64,000 nt of DNA from Rhodomyrtus psidioides (taxonomy: Eukaryota > Streptophyta > Magnoliopsida > Myrtales > Myrtaceae), in assembly GCA_021437785.1 (NCBI GenBank), contig JAILYB010000160.1:1302001-1366000 (forward strand), given 5' to 3'. Position numbers and translations under genes: made by a program. The stretch's first letter is position 1. Each line of letters opens with the position of its first letter. The notes below the pieces were generated by a model. The model ran no database searches. It saw only the letters and a program-made list of their open reading frames with translations, and was not told where the DNA came from. Below, one piece after another: positions 47,758 to 60,900 of the stretch.

Positions 47758-48685
47758 CCGGGGACTAATTGAAAGAAAAATGTGCAATTAAGCCCTTTTG
47801 GTAAAAATTGATTAAATTGGAGGGCAAATTGACCTAATTGCACTTTAAGACTTTAGAATCCAATGTCATAGCTTATAAAAAGTGAGAATTGAAAACTAAA
47901 AGACTCGAAAATGATTTTTTTTTTTAGGCTCGGTTCGGGTTTATGTTTGTGAAGGAACATAGTGATCCGAGCCGAATTTTTGAGATTTAAAGTGACACAC
48001 TTGAAGAGGAAATTAAAACAAAATTATCGAATATTTTTGGGTATTTTTCTGACCACGAATGGTATTTTTCTGATTTTTTGGGTATTTTTATAATTAAATA
48101 AACTCGAAAAATATTAAAAATACCGAAAAATATTTTTTGTTCAAAATTGGTTCCTAAGGTTAAACCAAGGCTTCCAAAGTTGATTTTGTGATTTTATGAC
48201 CTTTTTTGATATTTTTAATTAATTTTAAAGAATAAAAATCACAATAATAAATGGTAAAAAAATCAGGTGTCAACAGCTGCCCCTCTTTGAGAGGAATCTC
48301 GTTAGAGGTTTCTCTCAAAGATAAGGTGGCACCTGATTCCTAACCGACTCAACTGGGAAAATAAGAGAAGAAATGTTATGACATCGGATCCTTAAGCCTA
48401 TTGATAAAAGCTCAAATCAATCCCCGGTTTGCTCTAACAATTTGAACATGGGCCGGAGTGAGAGAGGCTTACCTGAAGCTCACCTGTCGGATGCTGCCGG
48501 TTGCGGCGACTTTCAAGAAGATGCCTAGGACTCGTCATTCAAAATATCCTAGGGAGATTAAGCTCTGACCTGTATGGTAGGTCATACCACGATGGGATTC
48601 CTAACTTGTAGGAACCTAAGGAAGGCGCATCCCACGCTTTGGGTTTTGCCAAGGATTTTGATCCGTATAGTGGATCGGACCTTTG

Positions 48686-49275
48686 TGTTGGTCCTTAAGG
48701 CGGTATTTACCTCGTGTTGACCCTTATGGCGGTTTCTACCATGAGTTGACCCTTCAGGCGGTATCTACCTTGGTTTGACCCTTCAGGCGGTATCTACCAT
48801 TTGTTTGACCCTTCAGGCGGTCTCTACCTTGAGTTGACCCTTCAGGCGGTTTCTACCTTTCGTTTGACCATTCAGGCGGTTTCTACCTTGAGTTGACCCT
48901 TTAGGCGGTTTCTACCTTGAATTGACCCTTCATGCGGTATCTACCTTCAGTTTGACCCTTCAGGCGGTTTCTACCTTGGTTTGACCCTTCAGGCGGTATC
49001 TACCTTGATTTGACCCTTCAGGCGGTATCTACCTTTGATTTGACCCTTCAGGCGGTATCTACCATTGATTGACCCTTCAGGCGGTATCTACCTTTGATTG
49101 ACCCTTCAGGCGGTATCTACCTTTGATTTGACCCTTCAGGCGGTATCTACCTTCATTTGACCCTTCAGGCGGTATCTACCTTTGATTTGACCCTTCAGGC
49201 GGTATCTACCATTGATTGACCCTTCAGGCGGTATCTACCTTTGATTGATCCTTCAGGCGGTTTCTACCTTGGTTT
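48686..49275 (-). repeat. Tandem array of a 29 bp unit, about 20 copies
   Basis: The unit reads TTGACCCTTCAGGCGGTATC plus TACCTTTGA on the plus strand, with small variations (TTTAGGCGG, TTTCTACC). The same array with about 18 copies is at 57232-57760. Confidence 0.95.
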
Positions 49276-49715
49276 GACTTTGAAAAGGGGTCTCATGACG
49301 AGGGTTCTCCACGTCCGATGAGATTTCCTGAATTTTGAAAAGGGGGTCTCATGACGAGGGTTCTCCACGTCCGATGAGACTGTTTGAATTTTGAAAAGGG
49401 GTCTCATGACGAGGGTTCTCCACGTCCGATGAGACTGTTTGATATTTGAAAAGGGGTCTCATGACGAGGGTTCTCCACGTCCGATGAGACTGCCTAAGTT
49501 TTGAAAAGGGGTCTCATGACGAGGGTTCTCCACGCCCGATGAGACTGCCTAAATTTTGAAAAGGGGTCTCATGACGAGGGTTCTCCACGTCCGATGAGAC
49601 TGCCTAAGTTTTGAAAAAGGGGTCTCATGACGAGGGTTCTCCACGTCCGATGAGACTGTTTGATATTTTGAAAATGAGTCCTGGGACGAGGGTTCTCCAC
49701 GTCTGATAGGACTTT
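49276..49715 (-). repeat. Tandem array of a 55-58 bp hairpin unit, 7-8 copies
   Basis: Each unit holds GTCTCATGACGAGGGTTCTC, then CACGTCCGATGAGAC, with an inverted GTCTCAT/ATGAGAC pair, then TGTTTGA- or TGCCTAA-TTTTGAAAAGGG. The eighth copy is degenerate. Element B has four copies (57766-57985). Confidence 0.95.
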
Positions 49716-52700
49716 TTCTTTTAAAAGGGTTTTTCTTCCCCCTTTTTTTTGGAGACCCCGAAGTTTGTCGGGAATTCAGTTTTTTAAAGCAGTGAAAGAT
49801 TTTATTTTGACAAAACTTCACTTGAGTCTGTTGAGGCGACATTCTGGGAGCTGGGTTCTCCAGGTATCCTGCAGAAGTTTGAGCCTGAAAGATTTTTCTT
49901 CACCAAGAAAACGTTAGTAATCTTTGGGAAGACCACGGCTGTCCATTTTGACAAAACCGTATGATTTAAGTTTTAATCATGAAATGTGCATTTTGATGCT
50001 GGAGGTTATCCAAAGCATTCTTGCAACATGCAAATGTGATCACAAATCCCTTGCACGGAAAATCTGGATCAACAGTTTGAAAATTCCAAAAAGAGTTTGT
50101 TCAAAACATCAATTGGAATATTTCTCGATAAGGAGGCCATCTCACCTGTTTGGAGGTAATGATTTTTATAAGGGACGCACTCAATTCCCTACTAACTTGT
50201 GCCTAGGTTTTAGGCTCATTCGCAGCGCATACATTTTGATCGGTCGGGAGGTCTTCTACGGGACCGTAATGTTAGGCTTGGATATTGGCTTTCAAGGGGG
50301 ACTCGCTTTGGAGTCGAGGCCATTGAATGAAAGTCTTCACCATCTGCTCCGGGTTTACAAGTCAAGAACCCTGCAAAATGAGAAAGAAATAGTCTTGCTC
50401 GTACTTCTTCGAGCTAAGCTATATGTTAACCCAAGTGTCTTAGTCAGATAAGACTGTTTCGGGGTTGTAACATTGGTAGGATTGGGGACCGAAAAAGGCT
50501 TATTTTTGGCCCAGAATTCGTGACGGGTTTGACATTGGTGATCATTGCTGATTTGCCACCTGTCCTTTCTTTTCTGCATCTTTAGCCTTTGAGGCGCGCA
50601 ACCTATCTTGCGGTGTGCACCAGCTCTTTAAAGAGCGTCTCTTGTTGCATTTAGAGACCGACTCTCTCTATGTCTTCGTTCTGTGCTTAATAGCATTCGG
50701 GGAGCAGCCTTTTGGATTTGGCTCCTTTAGAGGTTTTTCTCTTTCCCCACGAGGCTTCATTGGAGGTCAATTTAACAATTTTCACGAGCATCGACCTTGC
50801 TTTTATCAAGCACTTTGCTTTTTCTTTTCTGATGCTGGGGATTTCTTTAATCCCTTGTCGCAAGTGAGATGCTTTGGCAATTGTGCTAGATATATGATTT
50901 GGCTCTTAGCACGCTTGAGTATTGACTTAGTAGCTTTTTCGTAAACCCTAGGTCTTGAACTCCCTCGTTTCTGAAGTGATCTGCCTTTATCTTGGAATTT
51001 GCAATGATCACCAACGGGTTTATGAAATGAATTTGCAGGCTCAACTTGGCTGTGCAAATGATAAACGTGTGTGGGATAGAGAAATGAACGCTTCTCGTCA
51101 TCCTATGGCACTTGGATTACCATATAAACAACACACAAAGATCGATGTTAGTCCGAGCAAGAAAATTTCTAACCATTTTCTCCTGATACTGCTGGACTCA
51201 CCTCCATTTTGCCCCGATGTAGGGTGGTTCTTGACAGGGTTAAGAATGAAAACCGCCGTTCAAAGGGGTTATCAACGGTCACCTGTAGTGTTTGGGAGAT
51301 ATGAAACGAATGCCTCCGTCGTCCCAACCCATGTAATGGTTGCGAATGGTCCCTACTTCCGTAGGTCCAGATTTTGCTGTCTGATTCGCTCCGCTTCTCT
51401 CTTAAGTGTGTATAGGACGTGTTTGGACTAGGCTTTGCCTCTCGTCTTTTGAGAAAACGTCCTTTTGAGAGTTTTGAACAACTTTTGATTGGAAAAATCT
51501 CTTTCGTTTTCCCAAAAATTTTACCCATCAAGGGGATTTTATGGTGCACCATGCACGTTCTTATTCATGTTCAGACAACCTCCTGTTTCAAAACATGAAT
51601 GCCAATGAAATTTGAATTCTATGCCTTCTCTAGACATTAGATTCTGAAAGCTTTTCTTTTCTTTTTTTTATTCAATATCTTCAATGGATTGGGGAGAGGG
51701 ATACTTACCTGTCCCCCGCGGTTGGAGATCCCTGAAAATGCGGAAGAAACATGTTATTGTCCGTTCAGAAATTTTCAAAAAATTAGAACGATACATCTTA
51801 CCATTGGTCATGTGTTCCAATGGGTAATACATGGGATGTGAAAACCCGTTTCGCCTTGATGGCGAGCCCCTGTCAAAGACGGGAATTAGGTGTCAGTTTG
51901 CGTTCCAAAATTCCAGGCAAATTGGAACGATACAGCCTTATTCTTGCTTTGTGTTTCCATTTGAGCACAAACGCGCGGCTTGCAGAAATTGGCCATCTAT
52001 ATTGTGGCCATGATTCCTCCGTTTGGTTGGCGGTAAATCCTTCTCAAGGATTTGCCATGGAGGAGATCCATTTGTGTTTTTGGACGCGTTCCAGCGCCGC
52101 TCTTCAGAGTTCCTTTTATTCAAGGGAAAAAGAAAATTTTATCAAAATGCATGTCAAAGCATGTGACGTAGGAGCGATACTTTTTACCATCCACTAGGTC
52201 TTATAAACAAAGAGCATCTCCTGGAATCCTGACTTCTAAGGCCAATGATTCTATTCGCCTCCATGTTAGCGCGCTCTTTTCATTTGAGGCTTTCAGCGCC
52301 AACGACTTCCTGCAAAATGAGTAAAAACTCATGTTAGGCATGTGGTCTTCGAAGACCAAATTGGAACGATACAAGGTTACCGTTCACCCAAATTCGTATC
52401 TTGGGGTTTGATTCTGATACGGACGACTCTGTTATTGCGTCCATTGACTTTGCCAGAGGAGAAACGTCCGGCGTACAAATGATTCACTTGCCCCAGTTAG
52501 GCATGGTTTTGCTGTTTGTCATCTCTGGATTCGATGACCATGGTCTGATGCGTTTCATGGGGGATCATGAGAGTTTGCCCCCGGTTTGGCTCCTCAAAGC
52601 AAATGGGGGGAACCTGCTCCTATTGATTTTTGCAGATTCTGATCATCCATCTCGATTGTCAGAGTCCTTGATCAATTTTATCTGTCTCAAGACAGCTTGA

Positions 52701-55089
52701 TATTCTTGGGATTCGTCATGTGGCGGTTTGGTGATTCTCTCGATCACAGTCGCCATTTGAGGTATTTGATGTTCCCTGTTTGTTATTTGAAAGCATTACA
52801 TCCTGCGTCCTCTGCTCTTGATCATCATCTGAGAGGAAAAGAAAGGAAGCATTATTCCCATATCAAGAAAACAATCATTTTGGAACGATACGTCCTTTTA
52901 CACTTGATTTGCATTCCGTTTTGCTGTTGCATATTGATATGCACAACATCTATCAAATTCCTCCATCCGTGCTTGAAGGTATTTGCAACGCCTACGGTTC
53001 ATTTGCCCCAGCTGGGCGACGTCTGTTTTGTCATTTGAATGCATGAGCTGTTGGGTGCATTGTCTCTTTTATCACCTGAGATAAAAAAAAATGGAGAAGA
53101 ACTTATCCTCAGATCTGATTAAAAATCAATTAGGAACGATACGTCCTTTCACCAAACGGGTGGCTCTGCGGCCAAATGCATTTTGCACTGAAGGGACGAA
53201 TTCCACTATGCTCCACAGGTTTGGGGAATTTGCCCCCATTTTCGATAGAAATGAGCCTTATCAAGATGTATACAATACAAATAGATCCCTAATACAATCA
53301 ATCTAAGGGACGAGATAGAGAGGATCTCAGCAAAATTAATCTTATACAATAGAACTAAGAATGTCAAATCAATCAAAGGAATGTGGTCCGAACACTTGGA
53401 GATGCCCCAGTTCCAGTCTTCGAGATGTGACTCCAGGATCACCGATATTTTTTTTTTTTAGGTGGTTTTAGATATACCAACCATCTAAAGACATGCACAT
53501 GAGACAAGTGAGGATAAAACTACCAAAAATCAAAGGATTTGGCACCTAAGGTCAAAGTTCCCACCTCGAGTTCTAGAAAGAGCAGATTCCATTGCACAAC
53601 TATCGTTGCATTGGGGCTCGATCCATAGTTCGAAACGAGCGGAATTGAAAAGTGGATTACCCCGTGTGTTTCCTCACGGAGATTCCATTTTCAATCCCTT
53701 CTATTGTTTTCCTATAGACGGCTGTCGCGACCCTCTCGAGATTCGCCGTGGGCTTTCGAGGGCTAATGGGCCGTCCAGTCTGGTCGGACGCGGGCCTCTC
53801 CCAAGGCCCGTTACCCAAATCGCAACGGAGGTATGCGTAGTCGACCTTCAGTGTGGTCTGGTGACATGTGCTAAGTGTGCATGCCATGGAGTCGCCACCA
53901 ATCATTTTTTGGAGGGTATGATTGGACCACCCTATTGAATAGTCGGGAGTTTCTATTCAATTCCGCGATAACCAGAGAAATGGGTTCGGGGACTTAGTTA
54001 CGTCAACTGTCAGAGTTGACGCCCTTTCGGTACCTAAGTTGACTGAATTTTCTGACCTAAGATTTCATGCAGATGAGTGGAGTACGAATCCTAAATCTAG
54101 GAATTCATGCAAATAGGAATGACTATCCTAGCAATCACAATCAATAATAAAAGGCGCAAATCAATGAATCCAAATATGCAAAATAAACACATCAAATCAA
54201 CATGACACTCCTAATAAGGCTCTATTAGCCTAAATAAGTATCAATCAAGCTTAGGAATGATTTAGACATGATTTTACCCATTAGGGGTAAAGTCGTAATT
54301 TTGAGACAAAAGGGACGATTTGCCTAAAAAGGGAAAAATCGTCATTGCGGAATGAATTCGGAGCAAAACAATGTCAAAAATAGGTTTGGTCACTCAATTG
54401 ACCCATTTCCTTTTCTTTTTTTTTTGCAATTTTCATGATTTTCTGGAATTTTAGAAATCGATTTACCATTCGAAGGGGTAAAATCGTCATTTTCTAAAAA
54501 TGGGAATGAAATGTGGAAATCTTAGACATAAGGTTTAGCCACCTATCTGGCCCATCACCAAATTCTAAGCAATTTCCACAATTCATCGGAATATCAAAGA
54601 CGATTTACCCTTTGAGGGGTAAAATCGCCATTTTGGATTAAATGGGAGAAAATCCAAAAAAATGGAAACAAATCAATTTTTTTGTCATTTTCAGCCTTCA
54701 AAAATTTTTAGAATTTTTTTTAGGAATTTTCTGCAATTTTTCTCAATTTGTTTTTTGAATTTTTCCTTAATAATTCATTTTTTGGAATTTTTTTTTATTC
54801 TGAAAATCACTTAATCACGACACGTGGCTCATCTGCAGACGTCCGATCTAGCATTTTTTTGTTTTTGTTTTTATAGGACGCAACACAATGCAAAAAATAA
54901 AGAAGATATTAAGTCATTATACAACATAAACATAAGCAAAGGAGATGGGATCCGGTGAATTTTACGACGTCGGAGTCCGTCGGTGCTCGTGCAACAATGT
55001 GTGGGGGGTATAAACCACCAGCAGGAGGCTCGGCCTTCCGATTCTGGGGTAGCACAATATAATTTACAGAAAATAAATAAATAAAACAC

Positions 55090-55420
55090 CTTGGACGCCA
55101 ATAGGAGGCTTAGCCTTCCGATTCTGGGTCTTTTATGCGAAATATAGAAATGCTATGAGATAAAGTAAATACACAACAAATATTTAGACACCAACAGGAG
55201 GCTCGGCCTTCCGATTCTGGGTCTTTTATGCGAAATATAGAAATGCTATGACATAAAATAAATACACAGCAAATATTTAGACACCAACAGGAGGCTCGGC
55301 CTTCCGATTCTGGGTCTTTTATGCGAAATATAGAAATGCTATGACATAAAGTAAATACACAGCAAATATTTAGACACCAACAGGAGGCTCGGCCTTCCGA
55401 TTCTGGGTCTAATAGGTAAA
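55090..55420 (-). repeat. 92 bp tandem repeat in LTR_B, about 4 copies
   Basis: Units of AGGAGGCTCGGCCTTCCGAT then TCTGGGTCTTTTATGCGAAA, TATAGAAATGCTATGA and ACACAGCAAATATTTAGACA. Same array in LTR_C at 63645-63975. Confidence 0.9.
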
Positions 55421-55436
55421 ATGTAAGGAGTGAAAG

Positions 55437-56220
55437 GTGGTCTTACCAAGATTGAACCCAAAACAAGCTCGGAAATCCAATTTGGCACTCGCGGACTCAA
55501 GTCTGATCAGTCTGACCTTTGCTCCTTCAAACAGCTCTACGGGACAAATGGCTTGGCCAAATTGGACTCACGATATGTCATTAGAACGGCAAGAGAATAA
55601 GCTTTCTAACAGTATATGGCTCGTTCCCATACGATTCCTAACGAAAGAGTTATGGCCGAAAAACCGGACGGTTTTCAATCGCCCAATGACCAGAATCTGT
55701 CCCAGAAAACTCCTTCAATTCAACCATTAAAACCCATCCAAAACTCAACTAGACTACAATCTCAGCTTGCTAGATTCCTAATTTAGGTGCTAGAGACATC
55801 TTATCGAATATTGGAAGCAAGGCAAGCCCTTGAATCACTCACAATGTTCACGGCACCACCTTGACAGAACCGGTTCAGATTTTTCGAACAAAACAATAAG
55901 GGATCAGCCCTTAAATCCAAATATAATCCATCTTCAAACCATAAAACACAATAATATATGTCTTAACAAGGAGTGAGAGGTGGTCTTACCAAGATTGAAC
56001 CCAAAACAAACCCGAAAATCCAATTTGGCACCCGCGGACTCAAGTCTGATCAGTCTGACCTTTGCTCCTTCAAACAGCTCTACGAGACAAACGGCTGGTC
56101 CAAATTGGGCTCACGATATGTCATTAGAACGGCAAGAGAATAAGCTTTCCAATGGTATATGGCTCGTTCGCATACGATGTCTAACGAAAGAGTTATGGCC
56201 GAAAAACCGGACGGTTTTTT
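55437..56220 (-). repeat. Direct duplication 543 bp apart inside LTR_B
   Basis: The about 250 bp segment starting GGTGGTCTTACCAAGATTGA at about 55435 recurs from about 55978 with about 10 percent differences, ending GCCGAAAAACCGGACGGTTT. The two look like old duplicated LTR segments, not LTRs themselves. Confidence 0.85.
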
Positions 56221-57231
56221 ATCTGGGCCGCGAGCTGAGCGAGAGGAAAACCGAAAATGAAAGAGAGAGAGTTGAGGGAGAAGAAGGCGGCCGAATGATC
56301 AAAAGGAAGAAGAGAGCGTGAGAAGAGGAAAAAGAGAGGGAGAGAGAGAGAGATTTTATTATTTTTTTTATTCCCCACCATTACTCAAACTTTTCTTTTC
56401 TCTTTTACTTTTCTTTTGAATGATGATGTTTTCACTCCTTTTCCTTTTAATCATTACTAATATTTTTGCCAAATTCAATTTTATGGTGATCAGAAAACAC
56501 CCAAAATCGAACATGAATTTTACTATTTTATGAGGTTAAAAATAAAAATACTGACTATTTTTCTATATTTTTGTGACCTCGAATACTACTTTTCTTGATT
56601 TTCTTTTTTTCTCTTTTTTTTTGTATTTTTCGAAAATATATTAAAAAATGAAAATTATGAAAACTATTTTTTTGGTCAAAATGGTTCATTTAGCTTGGCT
56701 AAGGTCACCAAAATTGATTTTTTCAATTTTCAACTTTTTATGGATTTTCTATGAATTTTCAAAAAAAAATAAAAATAAAAAAATGTTGATCAAAATTTAG
56801 GTGTCAACAGCTGCCCCTCTTTGAGAGGAATCTCGTTAGAGGTTTCTCTCAAAGATAAGGTGACACCTGAGTCCTGATCGACTCGACTCGGGAAACTAAA
56901 GGAAAAGGAGTCATGACATCCAATCTTCATGCTTGTCCATGTATGCTCTTTCTCGAAGGGGGAAATGTTCATGTGACATGAGAGAGTGAGATAATAGAGA
57001 GACATACCTGCCACTTACCTGTTCGATGTTTGTGCGATTTTCGCGGTGTTTGATGGATTCAAGAGAATTTCTAGGAACTCGTTACTAGAGTATCCTAGAG
57101 AGGTTAAGCCCTGACCCGTATGGTAGGTCAAACCATAATGGGATTCCTAACTGATAGGAATCTAAGGAAGACGCGTCCCATTTGAGATTTGCCAATGATT
57201 TTGATCCGTATGGTGGATTGGACCATTGAGT

Positions 57232-57760
57232 TGACCATTTAAGTGATTTTCACTATTGGATTGACCCTTCAGGCGGTTTCTACCTTTGATTGACCATTCA
57301 GGCGGTTTCTACCATTATTTTGACCCTTCAGGCGGTTTCTACCTTTGGTTTGACCCTTCAGGCGGTTTCTACCTTTAGTCGACCCTTCAGGCGGTTTCTA
57401 CCTTTGGTTTGACCCTTCAGGCGGTTTCTACCTTTAGTCGACCCTTCAGGCGGTTTCTACCTTTGTTTGACCCTTCAGGCGGTATCTACCTTGAATTGAC
57501 CCTTCAGGCGGTTTCTACCATTATTTGACCCTTTAGGCGGTTTCTACCTTTGTTTTGACCCTTTAGGCGGTATCTACCTTTGTTTTGACCCTTTAGGCGG
57601 TATCTACCTTTGATTTGACCCTTCAGGCGGTATCTACCTTAAGTTGACCCTTCAGGCGGTTTCTACCTTTAGTTGACCCTTTAGGCGGTATCTACCTTGA
57701 ATCGACCCTTCAGGCGGTTTCTACCTTGTGTTGACCCTTCAGGCGGTATCTACCTTGGTT
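57232..57760 (-). repeat. Tandem array of the 29 bp unit, about 18 copies
   Basis: Same unit as 48686-49275, with more TTTCTACC variants and TCGACCC variants. Copy number and variant order differ from element A. Confidence 0.95.
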
Positions 57761-57765
57761 TTGCT

Positions 57766-57985
57766 TTGAAAATGGGTCTCATGACGAGGGTTCTCCACGT
57801 CCAATGAGACTGCCTGGTTTTTGAAAATGGGTCTCATGACAAGGGTTCTCCACGTCCGATGAGACTGCCTGATTTTTGAAAATGGGTCTCATGACGAGGG
57901 TTCTCCACGTCCGATGAGACTGCCTGATTTTTGAAAATGGGTCTCATGACGAGGGTTCTCCACGTCCGATGAGACTGTTTCTTTT
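57766..57985 (-). repeat. Hairpin unit array, 4 copies
   Basis: Four units of GTCTCATGACGAGGGTTCTC then CACGTCC(A/G)ATGAGAC, spacer TGCCTG-TTTTTGAAAATGG. Confidence 0.95.
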
Positions 57986-60900
57986 AAAAGGGTTTTTCTT
58001 CCCCTTTTTTTTTATAGATCCCGAAGTTTGTCGGGAATTCAGTTTTGAAGCAGTGAAAGATTTTATTTTGACAAAGCTTCACTTGAGTTTGCTGAGCCGA
58101 CATTCTGAGAGCTGGGTTCTCCAGGTATCCTGCAGAAAGTTCAAACCTGAAAGATTTTTCTTCACCAAGAAAATGTTAATAATCTTTGGGAAGACAATAA
58201 TTGTCCAATTGACAAAATTTTATGACTTAAGTTTTAGTCATGAAATGTGCATTTTGATGCTGGAGGTTATCCAAAGCATTCTTACAACATGCAAATGTGA
58301 TCACAAATTCCTTGCATGGAAAATTCGGATCAACAGTTTGAAAATTCCAAAAAGAGTTTGTTCAAAACATCAATTGGAATATTTCTCGACAAGGAGGCCA
58401 TCTCATCTGTTTTGAGGTAATGATTTTTATAGGGGATGTACTCAGTTCCCTACTGACCTGTGCCTAGGTTTTAGGCTCATTCGCAGCGCATACATTTTGA
58501 TCGGTCGGGAGGTCTTCCACGGGACCGTAATGTTGGGCTTGGATATTGGTTTTCAAAGGGGGGACTCACTTTTGAGTCGGGGCCATTGAATGAAAGTCTT
58601 CACCATCTGCTCCGGGTTTACAAGTCAAGAACCCTGCAAAATGAGAAAGAAATAGTCTTGCTCGTACTTCTTCGAGCTAAGCAATATGTTAACCCAAGTG
58701 TCTTAGTCAGAGAAGACTGTTTCAGGGTTGTGACATTGGTAGGATTGGGGACCGAAAAAGGCTTGTTTTTGGCCCAGAAATTACGAAGGGTTTGACATTG
58801 GTGATCATTGCAAATTTATCACCTGTCTTTTCCATTCTGCATCTTCAATTTTTGAGGCGTGCAACCGCTTTTGAGGTGTGCACAAACTCTTTAGAGAGCG
58901 TCTCTTGTTGCGTTCAGAGAGCGACTCTCTCTATGTCTTTGTTCTGCGCTTGGCACCATTTGGGGAGCAGCCCTTTTGGATTTGGCTCCTTCAGGGATTT
59001 CTTCTTTTCCCATCCGGCTTCATTGTGGATCAATCAAACAACTTACACGAGCATCGGCCCTGCTTTTACCAGGCACTTTGCTTTTTCTTGATGCCGGGGA
59101 TTTTTATCTTTTGTCGAAATCCCGCCTTTTCTTTTCCTTTGGAACTACGATGTTCAAAAAATTGTGCTAGATATACACCTTGAATCATAGCACACTTGAA
59201 CGCCGATATGAAATCTTTCTATAAATCCCATCTCTTGGATTCTTCCGTTCTTGGAGTGATGCAGTTTCCATCTTGAAACATGCCATGATCACCAACATGG
59301 GTTTATGAAATGAATTTGCAGGCTCAACTTGGCTGTGCAAAGGATATGGTGTGTGGGATAGAGAAATGAATGCTTCTCGTCATCCTATGGCACTTGGATT
59401 ACCATATAAACAACACACAAAGATTAATGTTAGTCCGAGCAAGAAAATTTCTAACCATTTTCTCCTGATGCTGCTGGACTCACCTCCATTTTTCCCCGAC
59501 GTGGGGTGGTTCTTGCCAGGGTTGAGAATGAAAACCGCCGTTCGAATGGGTTGGCAATGGTCACCTGTAGTGTTTGGGGATATGAAACGAATGCCTCCGT
59601 CATCCCAATCTATGTAATTGCTGCGAATAATCCCTACTTCCGTAGGTCCAGATTTTACTATCTGATCCGCTCCATTTCTCTCTCAAGTGTGTATAGGACG
59701 TGTTTGGATTAGGCTTTGCCTCTCGTCTTTTGAGAAAACGTCCTTTTGAAAGTTTTGAACTTTTGATTGGAAAAAATCTCTTTCATTTTCTCCAAAAATT
59801 TTACCCGTCAAGGGGATTTTACGATGCACCATGCATGTTCTTATCCATGTTCAGACAACCTCCTGTCTTAAAACATGAATGCCAATGAGGTTTGAATTCT
59901 ATGTCTTTTCTAGACATTAGATTCTGAAAGCTTTTCTTTTTTATTTAACATCTTCAATGGATTGGGGAAAGGGATACTTACCTGTCCCCCGCGGCTGGAG
60001 ATCCCTGAAAATGCAGAGAAAACATGTTATTGTACGTTCACGAATTTTTCAAAAATTTAGAACGATACATCCTACCCTCGGTCGTGTACTCCAACGGGTA
60101 ATTCATGGGGTGTGAAAACCTGTTTCACCTTGATGGCGATCCCCTGTCAAAGACAGGAATTAGTTGTCAGTTTGCGTTCCAAAATTCAAGGCAAATTGGA
60201 ACGATACAGCCTTGTTCTTGCTTTGTGTTTCCATTTGAACACAAACTCGCGGCTTGCAGGATTTGACCCTCTATCTTGTGGTCTTGATCCCTCCGTTTGG
60301 TTGGCGATGAATCATTCTCAAGGATTTGCCCCAGAGGAGATCCATTTGTGTTTTTGGGCGCATTCCAGCGCCATTCTTCAAGGTTCCTTTTATTCAAGGA
60401 AAAAAGAAAATTTTTATCAAAATGCATGTCAAAGCATGGGACGTAGGAGCGATACTTTTTACCCTCCACTAGGTCTTATAATCAAAGACCATTTCTTGGA
60501 GTGCTGACTTCCAAGGTCAATAGCTTTATTCGCCTCCTCGTTGGCGAGTTCTTTTCTTTTGAGGCTTTCGGTGCCAACGACTCCCTGTTAAATGAGTAAA
60601 AACTCATGTTAGGCATGTGGTCTTCGAAGACCAAAATGGAACGATACAAGGTTACCGTTCACCCATATTCGTATCTTGGGTTTAATTCTGATGCGGACGA
60701 CTCTACAGTTGCGTCCATTGATTTTGCCAGAGAAGAAACGTTATTCTTTGTCCGGCGCACAAATGATTCGCTTGCCCCAGTTGGGCGTGATTTGTCGTAG
60801 CTAGGTGACGCTTGCCCCAGCTAACTCCCTTTTGCATTTTGTTGCATTGACGCATTCAGGCTATTTGACATCCGCAAAAATGGGTTTACTCGTGATTGAG

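Larger units (their letters stand above)
45661..48275 (-). mobile_element. LTR_A: 3' LTR of Tat-like element A, chimeric
   Basis: On the minus strand it runs from TGTTGACACC (48275) to GGTCGCGACA (45661), inserted in a copia gag (left flank AAGAT). It matches the LTR tail at 1-804 (subfamily 1). Its middle has been replaced by a reverse-strand copia fragment at 46053-47757, leaving about 390 bp of LTR tail and about 520 bp of LTR head. Confidence 0.85.
48276..53722 (-). mobile_element. Internal region of Tat-like element A, no coding capacity seen
   Basis: It begins (minus-strand 3' end) with the polypurine tract AAAGAGGGGCAGC at 48276-48290 and contains two tandem arrays and several spaced GGAACGATAC motifs. 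It is collinear with 56810-61965. Relative to element B it lacks the primer site and about 310 bp of leader next to LTR_B. No gag, protease, RT or integrase motif can be read on either strand. The longest ORF, 49924-50451 on the plus strand, runs against the element's direction and is interrupted in element B. Confidence 0.75.
53723..56809 (-). mobile_element. LTR_B: 3' LTR of Tat-like element B (3.1 kb)
   Basis: Minus strand from TGTTGACACC (56809) to GGTCGCGACA (53723). Positions 53723-55445 correspond base for base to 62278-64000 with a constant offset of 8555 and no difference seen in the parts compared. It contains a 4-copy tandem repeat (55090-55420), a 543 bp-spaced duplication (55437-55690 and 55980-56220) and palindromes (54265-54635). 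The left flank is ACGGC. Confidence 0.9.

Noticed and set aside
49276..49715. CRISPR-like regular repeats
   Set aside because: The spacers are short and themselves repeated, the setting is a plant LTR element, and no cas gene is present. It is an ordinary tandem array.
49924..50451. 175-codon plus-strand ORF in the interior of element A, partly preserved in element B
   Set aside because: It runs against the transcription direction of the element, is stopped by a G to T change in B (near 58413) and has no recognisable domain.
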